Made by a program: the position numbers and the translations under genes. From Lateolabrax maculatus (Eukaryota; Chordata; Actinopteri; Acropomatiformes; Lateolabracidae): a stretch of 64,000 nt of DNA. The DNA lies in the NCBI GenBank assembly GCA_031216445.1, contig CM062216.1, forward strand, positions 10,505,001-10,569,000, in the 5' to 3' direction. Position 1 is the stretch's first letter, and the number at the start of each line of letters is the position of its first letter. This document shows, piece after piece, positions 1-10,200 of the stretch. Below the pieces are notes generated by a model, which ran no database searches, had not been told where the DNA came from, and was given only the letters and a program-made list of their open reading frames with translations.

Positions 1-2940
1 CTTAAGCACCATCAACTCTTTTGGAAATGTGTGACAGTCAAACTGTCTTTTTCTCTGTGTGACACCAACGCTCAACTTTTGGAATACAGCTAGCGTTTTT
101 ATTGCCCAAAGAAAGATCATGAAACTACACCTCTCAAGGATTTCTTCCAAGGCAGTTTAAAAGTGCATATTGTTCCTAAATTTCACATGTCATCCAAAGT
201 ACAGATTGCTGAGTAAAAGTCTACTTAGACAAGCAACAACTAAAATCATGCATATAATTTTCATATAATTATTCTCTAACACACATGAATCACATTGTAA
301 TTAATTAAAGTAATTCCTCATTTTCCTTGAAAACTGCTCAAGGACCTTTGAACCCCTGAAACAGCCTCTGTAACCATTAGTGTGAGTCCACTGTAATCCA
401 TTATGCGAACAAGGCCTTAGTAATTCACAAATAAATATTACAAAGAATGAGTAATATGAAATCATTACAAAGCCTTGGAGCTATTTTCTATCATAAAAAC
501 CTGTTCATGACCCACTGGATAAACCCAGTCTGAGCTATTTTTCTCAGTTACTGAACAACAGACATTTCTGAATTTGGGGATGTTCAAACAAAAGCATTGA
601 TATGGAAAATGAGGAATAGAAAAGAATATAAAATGTGATGAACAGCTTCACAACATGTCTGCGTTTTCATTCCATAGCTGATGCTGACTGAATAACACTC
701 CACGTGTAATAGTTATGCATATTATCATTAATTAAACATCTTCATGACCTCCCTGTGGCTTCATTTCAAACACATATTTGTTCATTGCTAGTTCACATGA
801 ACATGTTTTATGTGTTACTCTTGTCATTTTTAGGAATGTGAAATTTCACTTTTGAAACACAACCATATAAAACATGACCTTTAATTAAAGAGAAAAACAT
901 GAAAGTATTTCTGACAGAGGTACCCAACAGTCTCACCGTTCAGCATAGAGAATAACAGACCTAAACAAAAGCACTTTTGGTGGATAAGAAAACAAAACCA
1001 CCGTTGGCCGTAAACGTGAATAAAGATATTCTCAGGACAGCAGAAAGATGACACACAGTGATGGACTAATCTGACGCTGATTAATATAATCAATCTGAAT
1101 ATGTCCGCCCTCAATATTCGTTTCTATATTAAAGTGTCAGTATCAGTTCAGAATTTAGTTTTTGTCTGTGCTTTCAAAGATTTCCCCATCTTTCCTCTTT
1201 GACTCTAGCTGCACAGTTATACCATCACAGACTCTATGATGGTATAACTGTGCATTACACTGCATTACAAGCAATGCTGAAATATTGTATATTGGTATTT
1301 GCATTACAATTTTTTTTAGATCAAAATGATCAGTCAAGGACACAGATGGTCAGCCAGAGAGTATAGGGAGCGGTCCAACCAATTTCATACCTACTGCTGC
1401 CTACTCAGAGTGCATAACAATTTCGCTGAGCCGGCTCTATTTGACATTGTGAATGTGTCATGTTCATAGGGATGGCTCCTTTTGGATCAGCCTGATGCAG
1501 CACTCGCAGACTTCAGTGGAGCCTCACATCCACCTGAAAAAAAAAATTGAAAGAAAATGTCATGCAAGCACTTTTGCTAACAGTGAAAATTCCTCAACTG
1601 CTTGCCTCTCCTGTAGCTCTAAAAGCAGATGTGACTGTTGTAGTTAGCCAATGTGTAGTCAAAAAAAGTCCTACTAAATTGGTCTTGCATGGCCTACATA
1701 TAGCATTTGAATGCAGTTCAAATATCAGGTCAATACCATTGCTGGGCACTTTTCTTTTGGTTTTCATCACACGTGTGCTAAAAATTCAACAGTTTGTGAG
1801 CTGTTTATAGCCTACTTCCATTTCATTTGTCAATCATAAAAGTCTTGGCACTGCCAGATACAAGCAGTCCAGAAAAAAATGTCTGTTCCCCTCTGTCTAT
1901 TGTTTTACCCTCAAGTCAGAGCCATGAATATTTTACATCTCCTTCAACAAAGGGTTTATTCAGCTGGGGGTAAAAAGTGCCACTATTTATTAAAATTCAC
2001 TGCTAAAAATAAAAGAAATTTAATAAAGAAGGGAGAAGAATAGAAATAAAAAGCAAAACTTTATCTTCTTCTAGAATGAAAGCTCCATTTACAGTTAATT
2101 AAAAAACCTCTTGCTTCTGTGGTTTCTTGCTTTGGAAGAGTTGTTTCTGTTACTTAATATTGATTGAAATGTACCAGGGCAGAGGATCGGCTTATTTTAA
2201 AACTTAAAGAAAATCACTCGTGATGATACTTTATTAAAGTTCAGTTAAATCATCCTCCCTTCATCACAGTCATTTCTGGGGAAATTACTATGTAGATTAA
2301 GTATACCATGCATTGTGAACAAAGCTGGAACCTTGAATATAATGAGAAAAACAAAGAGAATATCACAGCACACTGTTAATCTTCAAACCTCAGGCAAAAA
2401 CAGAAAATACAACCACAAATTTATGTTATTACTGTGGTGAACCTGTAAGGAAAGTTTATTGGTAGGAGAATGCCACGGACAACACAGACCCTCATGGTAT
2501 TTTTTGCTTAGCCACTCTGCTGCTCGTTTCCCATGGATTTAAATATTTTATTCTTGATTTGTGCAGCACTTTCAAAATAGATTATCATGAAAATATTTAT
2601 GCTTGTTCCTGGGATTATAGAAGGGCAACAAGTAGGTTGTAATGTAATCATATAGTTTAAATCTATAGAGAACTAAATGAAAATTACTCTGTTTCATTAG
2701 TATTTTCAAACTTTAACACCATATTCAGAGTTTTTCATTCAATTTCAGGTTTTAGGAATTATTGTTAGGATGTTCTTACAAATAGTCATAAGAAGAGATG
2801 TATAAATGACACAAATTCATGTTCCACATCAAAAAAGCCTTTGCATTAAAGTAAATATAATAATTGCACAATCATTTACCGAATATGTAAAATTAATCAA
2901 AATCTTAAATAGTCAGATTTAGTCAGAAACATAATTTCTA
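1..2940. other. AT-rich intergenic DNA upstream of psmg3
   Basis: No coding exon, RNA gene or clear transposon was recognised. The stretch is AT-rich, and its open frames are short and lack codon structure or family resemblance. The only sharp structure is the perfect inverted repeat at 1210-1254, listed separately. In human the neighbour on this side of PSMG3 is ELFN1, so distant regulatory DNA or the end of a neighbouring gene remains possible; nothing here shows it. Confidence 0.6.
1210..1254. repeat. Perfect 18-bp inverted repeat, 9-nt loop
   Basis: The arms 1210-1227 and 1237-1254 are exact reverse complements (left arm TGCACAGTTATACCATCA) and are separated by 9 nt. Transcribed from either strand they would form an 18-bp hairpin. 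Two TGCATTACA-like repeats follow directly. The stem is shorter than a usual pre-miRNA, so a short MITE remnant or chance palindrome is more likely than a microRNA. Confidence 0.85.
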
Positions 2941-2976
2941 TAAACAGGATTATATTCAACATGTGCTACCGAAAAG

Positions 2977-2994
2977 CCTCATGGGAGTTGTAGT
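2977..2994 (-). promoter_or_regulatory. ZNF143/THAP11-type site upstream of psmg3
   Basis: Read on the minus strand the bases are ACTACAACTCCCATGAGG, which fits the ACTACAnnTCCCA core of the ZNF143/THAP11 (SBS) element. Such sites usually lie near transcription starts of housekeeping genes. This one lies about 170-200 bp before the presumed psmg3 start, a fitting position. The motif is seen directly; binding is inferred. Confidence 0.6.
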
Positions 2995-3144
2995 TGTAGT
3001 CTAACATAAATAATCTGAATCTAAATCAAGTTTGCCAGTAATGCCTTAAACCCGCAATGTCTTGATTCAGCTTTTCGTGATGGAAGTAGGATTAAATCCT
3101 ATAATTCTTTTTGTAAATTAACCTATAAAAAAATAATAATAATA

Positions 3145-3182
3145 CCCCGGAAGTCAGGCGTGACTTCATCTACGTCATCACG
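3145..3182 (+). promoter_or_regulatory. psmg3: psmg3 proximal promoter: ETS and CRE-like sites
   Basis: An ETS core CCGGAAGT lies at 3147-3154 and a CRE/ATF-like TACGTCATC at 3171-3179, directly before the CpG-rich first exon. There is no convincing TATA box. ETS plus ATF/CREB sites are typical of TATA-less housekeeping promoters, which suits a proteasome assembly factor. The exact transcription start cannot be read from sequence. Confidence 0.5.
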
Positions 3183-3330
3183 CAAAGATGTCGGACGTAC
3201 GCACAACCGAAGCAGGCACGTTTGGTTTGTTGTCGCAGGAGGTTGAATGACAGAGCGTCGCCGAAGTTACCTAAAGTGAAGCGTCCCAGTGCAGAAGAAG
3301 GTTTACACTGTGCACACACGAAGAAGCAGG
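3180..3330 (+). other. psmg3: psmg3 non-coding first exon (5' UTR), inferred
   Basis: A CpG-rich stretch ends in a good splice donor, CAGG|GTGAGG, with the intron starting at 3331. The matching acceptor is at 4166-4167, ten bases before the psmg3 start codon. The leader may carry two upstream reading frames: 3188-3250 (21 codons with stop) and 3247-3279 (11 codons with stop), overlapping as ATGA. Their relevance depends on where transcription starts. The 5' end is approximate. Confidence 0.5.
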
Positions 3331-3994
3331 GTGAGGGGTTATTTATTTTCACACCGACGCTGGAAAGTCTGTTCATTGTGAAGTTAACCGGGAGGATTAC
3401 AGCTGGAGCTAACAGGAGCTCTGGGGCTAACGTTAGCCTCTCCAGCACTTCCCCGCAGCCGAGCATCGCCTCTGCGGAGCTTCTCTTTCACCTCCCCGCT
3501 GGAAAGTAACGCAATTATCGATTCCTAAAAAGGATTTTAGTGAGAACACTCTCAAATACTTCTGGTGTTTGCTGCCTTTGCTTAACCGCTGGCAATGTGC
3601 TGTGTCAGAGTCATGCAAATCCCAACATAACTTGTTAGAGTCGTTTGCTATATTTGAAGATTACATCCACGTATATTTCGAATAAGTGGAATGTTTTATG
3701 TGTAAAAGCAATATAGGTAAAATCTTGCTATGCTCAATAGACTTCTCTAAAGCAGGCAACACTGAGAAGTCCCTTTGACGTTAGAAAGTAGACAGCTGGC
3801 TAGAGAGGTCTTTCATATGCACCCACGCAGTATTTGTACTGTTAAATGAAGATCATCATATAACAAACCTACACCAATAAAATGTTTTGATAACTGATGA
3901 TTGATTTAAGTAATTTTACAAGGGGGAAAAATGAGGCTTTCATACTTTTCCTGGTCAGATATGATGAGTATTTTGATATGATTTTGGGAAGGTT

Positions 3995-4123
3995 TCAGTT
4001 GTCACCTTGGCTCTGGGCAACTATAGTTTTTTTTCACTATTTTACAAAATTATTGGTTGACTGAATGAGAAAATGGTTGTCAGAATAATCACTAATGTAA
4101 ATAGGCTTTAGCTGCAGCCCTAC
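3995..4123. repeat. Degenerate TAATCGATTAAT-type MITE in psmg3 intron 1
   Basis: The stretch runs from a CACCTTGGCTCTGGGCAA-like segment through ATTATTGGTTGACTGAATGAG to GCTGCAGCCCTA. This matches, with decay, a very common teleost non-autonomous DNA repeat whose ends read GTTGCAGCCCT and whose interior has imperfect TAATCGATTAAT palindromes. Related copies occur at about 9331, 9668 and 11425. Assignment is from memory of the family. Confidence 0.5.
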
Positions 4124-4177
4124 AAGCAATCTTCATTTACCATTTCCTGTTTGTTTTTCTTCCCCAGGATTACCAAG

Positions 4178-5350
4178 ATGTCTTCTGCGGAGCCCATCAT
4201 CAAATCGAGACAGACAGAGAAAGAAGTCAATGGAATTTCAACAGAGGTCGTCTGTACAGAGTTCAGCAATTACATATTCGTAGTTCTCACTCAGTACGGC
4301 AAAATTGGGACATTGATATCTATCACACCTGATTCCAGATCTCATGATATCAGCACCCCAACTTTCTCCACCAAAGTACTGCTGGGCAAAGACGAGGTAC
4401 GCTGGATGAAAGTGTTCAGATAAATATTGTATCTGTTTGACATAGACTTGTTCACAGGACATCAGACAGACAAGTTGCACCACAGTGTACCTCATGTAGT
4501 AGATGGGGAGAAATTTGATGTGTGCAGGCATGGAGTTCAGTGGTGTTAAAGTATACACTACAAAACCTAATTCAGCAACACCCCTAGTAATCAAGCATTA
4601 TGTCAACAGTCGAGTCTTCATCTCTGTTAGTGGCTCGTTTACTGGATTACACAGCAGCCAGATAACCTGCTACAACCATATCAGGGCTTTCATTAAAATA
4701 GAATCATATTGTAAGATGTGCTCACTATGGGAGAACTTCACAAAAATGAATTTCTTTTCTCATGATGTGTGGAATATAGCCCAATCAATAAATCTGCAAG
4801 ACAAGTCATCATTGCGATGGCAACAGCACAGAATAGCTGTGTTTTGAAAAAGATTTTCTTCTGGGCAACTTGTTCACAGCGTGAAATGATTTGGAAAGTG
4901 AGCTGATACCTGTAAAACCTCAGTGTTTAAAGATTGCTAATTATTTGCTGTACACTTTAAGAAAAAACATGTTTATAAAAGGTGAAAACTTGTTGGTGTA
5001 TTAAATAAAATAGAAGATTGTTGATGTACATGATTGCTAGTGTGAGAAAAGTGTTACAGGTGCATTTTCTTCTACCAGCAAGGTTTTAAAAGGCCAAGCC
5101 TTTTTTCATTTATTCATTTTCTTGTGACATAAACATGTTACATCCCAGCATTTATGTATGCAATAACCTAACACCTGATTTTTGGTTCTATTTTCAGCCA
5201 CTGACACATGTCTGTGCCAAAAACCTGGCAATGTTTGTGTCGCAAGAAGCCGGCAACAGGCCAGTCTTACTGGGACTGGCACTCAAGGATTCCTCCATAG
5301 ATGCAATTAAACAAATGAAAGAGATCATCAAAAGTTGTCAAGTCTGGTAG
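4178..5350 (+). CDS. psmg3: Proteasome assembly chaperone 3 (PSMG3/PAC3)
   Basis: The coding exons are 4178-4396 and 5198-5350, joined in phase 0 (GAC GAG|CCA CTG) to give 123 residues; the human protein has 122. The first coding exon opens at 4168 after TTCCCCAG and the ATG lies in ACCAAGATGT. Recognisable segments are SSAEPIIKSRQTEKEVNG at the N-terminus, the YGKIGTLI strand, and HVCAKNLAMFV followed by RPVLLGLALKD and a C-terminal helix ending SCQVW. PAC3 pairs with PAC4 (PSMG4) and helps assemble the alpha ring of the 20S proteasome in the cytosol. The frame is intact. The gene lies head to tail before tmem184a, as in human. Identity is by direct recognition of the sequence. Confidence 0.95.
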
Positions 5351-5885
5351 GAAGCCAACAAAATGGACATGAAGCCTGAAGGCTTGCTGAAATACAGGCC
5401 TGGATACCCCTAATGTCATGGTTTTCTTCTGCATCTTTTTAAACTGAAAGGAATTTACTCTTTACAATGACAATCTGATTCAAAATAAAAAAAATAAAAA
5501 AAACCCTGAGGCTGACACAGACAGAACTGTAGACAGAACAAATCCAATTCCTTTTACTCTGATCCTTTAGATTCATTGAGACAGTAAATGGTATCTTCTG
5601 GGAAACATAATTTAGACTTTATGTGGGTGTAAAGAAGGGTTTTCTGCAAGCTGCTGTGCTCTCAAAAAGTGAAGAATGTGCATTTACTGTTAAAGTTATG
5701 GCTTACAAAATGATGACCAATATCTCCAGTTTCATCACTGTACGAAATAATGGTCTTACTGTTTTTGTTTTGTAATATGTAATCCTTTATACTGTTTGTT
5801 GTGTTTAGTGTTTTAGAATGCAAATATTCTAAACTGTTTTTTTTAAGAGAATTTGGAAATAAAACTGGTCACTTCTAAAGTTTTC
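5351..5885 (+). other. psmg3: psmg3 3' UTR with polyadenylation signal
   Basis: The stop codon TAG is at 5348-5350. An AATAAA signal lies at 5858-5863, followed by a GT-rich stretch, giving a 3' UTR of about 530 bp. Further AATAAA sequences lie near 6261 and 6315 and could serve longer transcripts. Confidence 0.65.
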
Positions 5886-6470
5886 TTGGTTTGAATCAAA
5901 TGCAACTCGATCATCTCATCCCCAATGAAGGATAGTTTAGGCTCTGAACTGGAATCATAGGCATCACAAACATTCCCATCAAACTGGAAAATTGGGCTAG
6001 GCCTTTTCTAATCTCTCTTATCTGCTTTATATATCAATTATACCTGTGTTACACTGTTGAAAATTCAGTTGAACAGTCATTTAGAGTCCTTTTAAAAACA
6101 GTTCAAAGCAGTGCATTCTGTGTTTGCAGTGTTTTACTGCAGATCATGAGAAAAACAGCCTATAAATCCATTTTGTAATAGTATTATTTCAGAACCATCA
6201 TCTGTAATGACTAGTGCTTTGTTTTTTAGCATCCTCAGCATTGTCATTTTATAAAATGTAATAAATGAATTTGTAACATACGGGACTCATTTGGAATCAT
6301 TTGAGTTTGGTCATAATAAAAGGGCCATAACTTTGTAAAGTAGACTTTTGCGTCTCATTTGTTCTTGTAACACCAACCTATTAAATCATGGACATACAAT
6401 ATAATCTGCCTACATATTCCTATTAAGCAGTTTATACTCCGTGTGTGACTGTGGGGTGCTGTACCTGTGG

Positions 6471-6545
6471 CTAACACGTGGGCCGGTCTGTCCAGCACGA
6501 AGGCAACGTGATGACGACACACGTTGGAGAGTAAACACGTGACCC
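6471..6545 (+). promoter_or_regulatory. tmem184a: tmem184a promoter with two CACGTG E-boxes
   Basis: Two perfect palindromic E-boxes, CACGTG, lie at 6475-6480 and 6536-6541. Between them are an AACGTG and an ACACGTTG variant. The second is followed by AC, giving CACGTGAC, close to the USF/TFE type. The CpG-rich, GCC-repeat leader begins just downstream. Sites of this kind bind USF, MYC/MAX, MiT/TFE or CLOCK-type factors; which one acts here cannot be told. Confidence 0.45.
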
Positions 6546-6549
6546 GTTC

Positions 6550-6960
6550 ACCTGTGCCCAACCTGTTTATCTCTGCCGCCGCCGCCGCTCGCCAGACACG
6601 TTTAAATCCCCGTCGTTCACACTGGAAGTTTGATTTATCACCGGCTTCGCGGAGTGAACGCTTCGGTGTTTGTGTGTTTTGTGTTGAAGTTTTTTTATTT
6701 TTTATTTTTCATTGGTTTTTACATCCCGACTGCGTGGACTTCGACCTCGGTCAGGTACCTGTCTCAAAAACAAGGAAGTCCAGTCCGCTGAACCCTGCGT
6801 CGCGGCGAAGTCGACGGGCCCATTGCAAATGGCAGTGACGGAGCTGTTCTGAAAGGCGAGTTCACTCTCGATGCTGATCCTGTAAGGCGGGCTTGTGACA
6901 ATCCTGGGCTGTTTGTGGACAGTGAGGGGATAAAGCTGCTTCCACCCTCCTCGGGATAAG
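6550..6960 (+). other. tmem184a: tmem184a non-coding first exon, inferred
   Basis: This CpG-rich stretch starts with a (GCC)n run near 6576 and ends at a strong donor, GATAAG|GTGAGC, with the intron starting at 6961. The next usable acceptor is at 7210-7211, immediately before the start codon. No long open frame joins across the splice, so it reads as 5' UTR. The 5' limit is a guess. Confidence 0.45.
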
Positions 6961-7175
6961 GTGAGCTGACGGTGGAGAGGGCGCACATCAAGGCATCGGT
7001 CATCTGAACGCAGTGGTATCACAGCCTCACTACACTTTCCAAGAGTATATATTCTGTTTGGCATAATAACAATAAATTCTGGGGTTTGTTTCCCCAGCAG
7101 GCAAACATCCAACCCCCAGGGGAAGTGTTCTCACATTTTACCTGTAAGCCCTGCACTGACCTTTTTGTGTTTGTG

Positions 7176-7211
7176 TTTTTTTTTTTTTTTTTTTTTTTTT
7201 TTTTGTTTCAG
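7176..7211 (+). repeat. tmem184a: 29-nt poly-T tract and acceptor abutting the tmem184a ATG
   Basis: A run of 29 T bases (7176-7204) leads into GTTTCAG at 7205-7211. The AG at 7210-7211 directly precedes the ATG at 7212, so the start codon is the first codon of its exon. The tract doubles as the polypyrimidine tract and is probably length-variable between individuals. Confidence 0.8.
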
Positions 7212-10200
7212 ATGAACATTTCTTTTGAGGACATGGATTCATCAACTGAAAATAATTCTATTGTTCACCTGGCTGCACCAATTCTCCCGGACAAGTCAGA
7301 CATCTCCAATATGACCATTATTCGGACAAGCAACGGGTCGATCATAGAGGACCAGATGTTTTTGAACACACTGGCCGCTCAGGCCCTCTCCGGGATATTT
7401 GTCTTTTCGGCCTTGCTCATGACATGCCACCAGGTGAGTTTGTGTCATTTCACCAAAGAACCAGACAAGAGTATTTCGAAATGCCCATGCTTGAAACAAA
7501 CTTAAATCACTGCACCACATAGCACTGGTGAGTAATACAGCTTCAAAGCATTGCACACTCAGTGATGTGTTTGTGTAATTGGAGATGGTTAGAGACAGAT
7601 TGAACCTCCCTTGCCAGAGGACAGAAACAAACTCGTATAGCCATAAAGGATTATTACCTTACAGCACAGTGTAGTGAATTCAGTGTCTCAGCTCATACTG
7701 CTTATTTTTATACTCACAGTTACACTTTGTCTTATCAAGTCATAAAGTATTTCTTTTTTCTCCGGGCAGGTATTATTATTATTTCTACTTTTATGCTTGC
7801 ACTGCCCCACTGTATTGTGGGAATGTTTTGCTTACTTTATGCTTGATGGTGACTATAAAATGGACGAAAAAACTTTTAGCTGATTAAAGGACAATGAATA
7901 CACAAAGCTCTGTGTGTGTATGTGGGGGGGGGGGGGGGGGATGGTCAGGGCGAATGAACGGCTCAGCACAGCCCACCTTTACCCAGAAACCATTTCATTG
8001 CTGCTGTAAATGAGCGTTTCCTCCTGGGTGGCTGAGTTGCCCACTGTGCACATATGATAGCTTATCATTAAGGTTTTATCATTTGCAGAGAATGCGGTAG
8101 GGTGCAGTGTATTATCAGCAGGGAAATCAATTGATATTGAGAAAACATTTACAGCGTTGTAAAGGATGAGGGTGTTTTCTTGTTTGCTGTGGTTTTAAGG
8201 TAGCTGTTGTGGTTCCCGGATTTAGTTGATTGAATATGCATCCATCCAACATCCTCAGGCTGGAAGTTAGATGCCTGGCTCACATTTATGTTAACACACA
8301 TATGGTCAATTGTATCTTTTATGTGTTGTAAGAGTTGTTAGTATGTATGTGGCTTTCTAAGCTTTTAAACTAGCATTCAAAGCATCAACATGTTGCATCC
8401 TGTGATCCAAAAACAATCCTTGTTTAGGGATTTGTGGCTCAATATCCACCAAATTGGTTTCTATCTGTTTAATATAGTACTTGTTTGGCCAAACACTTGC
8501 CAGCAAGACATTTTAATTGAACAAATAAATAGCAAGTGTACCACAGGGAGAATAGGGCAGGTTTGCAACATTCATCCCTTCTGTCACACAGGGAGAATAA
8601 AATGGTCTGCAGGACTAGTGTTGCAATGCTGGTGGTGTTTCATCTGACTTGGCTCCAGAGGATTGCCATAGACTCTTAAACTCACATTCTGAATACTAAA
8701 CACAGATAGACAATGACCTCAGATCCTCTTTGCTGTGAAGTTGCCAATGCTGTTCAGACCAGTAATGGGTGGAGTGTGGCCTATTCTTTATTGGTCCCTT
8801 TGCAACGTGAAGCATTTGGGAGTAGGAGCAGCAGACTACACTTATTGTGTGCTGTGTGGATGTGTCATGTTTTGCAGACGTCTCTTTTATTAAGTTATAT
8901 GTACAATTATTATCAGTCCAAGCTTTACTTGGGCTCGAAGCCATTATTCAGCATACAACTATGAATTACTGTCAGGTCAACGTCAGGAAGGATATAGGTT
9001 TTCTGGCTTTTCAGGCAAATGGAGGACATCAGTCTACAGTCTGCTTCACTTCATGTAGAGATGGCCAAATGCATCACACCCCCACCCTCGCAGTAATCAG
9101 GCTTTAATGTGCTGCCTCTAATGGGCATTTAATCAAGCTGTATGCGTCAAGCAGTGTGAGACTCTGGATGTCGTTTAGTTTGCTTCTACAAATGAAGGTT
9201 TTTAGAATTTTTAAAAAAAGTTCAGACCCACTGATGGTACTAAATCAGCTTTTTAATTAGAATGGTAAAAAAAATAATGTCAATAAAATATTATTCAGCG
9301 AGTGATCCCGAGAATGAATAAAACTACTGTAGAGTTGCAACCGATTAATAGATTAGCCAACAGAAAATCAATAGTTTGTAGTTTTTTTCAAGCAAAAATC
9401 CAAATGTAGTCTTCTTAAATGCGATGATGCTTCTTCATACCTGATTGTAAACTGAATTTTTTTTAGGTTTGGGTTAAAAAAGATTAGTTGAGAAAATTAT
9501 CTGCAGATTAATCGATATTGAAAATAATTGTTAGTTGCAGCCCTAAACCACTGTATGTGGTTATAATTACAAAATAGGGGGAGTTTTTGAAAGTTATGGC
9601 TAATGTTATACCAAGAAAGTCCTTAGGGTTGCTTAGCTGAGTAGTTGTCTTGGCTGAAGTTGAAATTAAGGATGCAACTAATGAGAAATTTCATTACAGA
9701 TTGATCTGACGATTATATTCTAAGTATAGGTAAAGTGCTCATCACAATTACCTAAAGCTCAAGCTGATGTCTTCATACTTCTTGTTTTACCCAGCAAACA
9801 GTCCAAAACCTGAGTTTTTTGCCAATCAGCTAATCAGTTAATTGACTAATGGTTTCAGCAATGAGTTAATTGTCTGATGAGGTAACACATGAATATGGTG
9901 GTGAGGTTGGTTGCAACATCTTTAGGGAGTTATGAGTCAGCATTGGCTTGAGCCTGGTGTGATTACTTGGATTGCCCCCTACTCAGTTCGTTAACATGAA
10001 GGCTCATAAGCATCTTGGTCGCCTGAGAAAACGTTTGTTTGTCATTTTCTTAAATGTTTTTTTTTTTTTTTTATGAAGAATGAGTCACCAGTCATTAGTA
10101 GAAAATGATTGCCACATCAATGGGATCATAATAGTATTTCCCAATTTGCTTTAGTCTTTATTAAGCTCCATTTTAAGAGCTCTTTCTACACGACTGCAGT

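Noticed and set aside
1210..1254. MicroRNA precursor
   Set aside because: The 18-bp stem with a 9-nt loop is too short for a standard pre-miRNA and the arms match no microRNA I know.
6702..7112. 136-codon minus-strand frame before tmem184a
   Set aside because: CpG-rich leader read backwards; no family resemblance and no splice logic.
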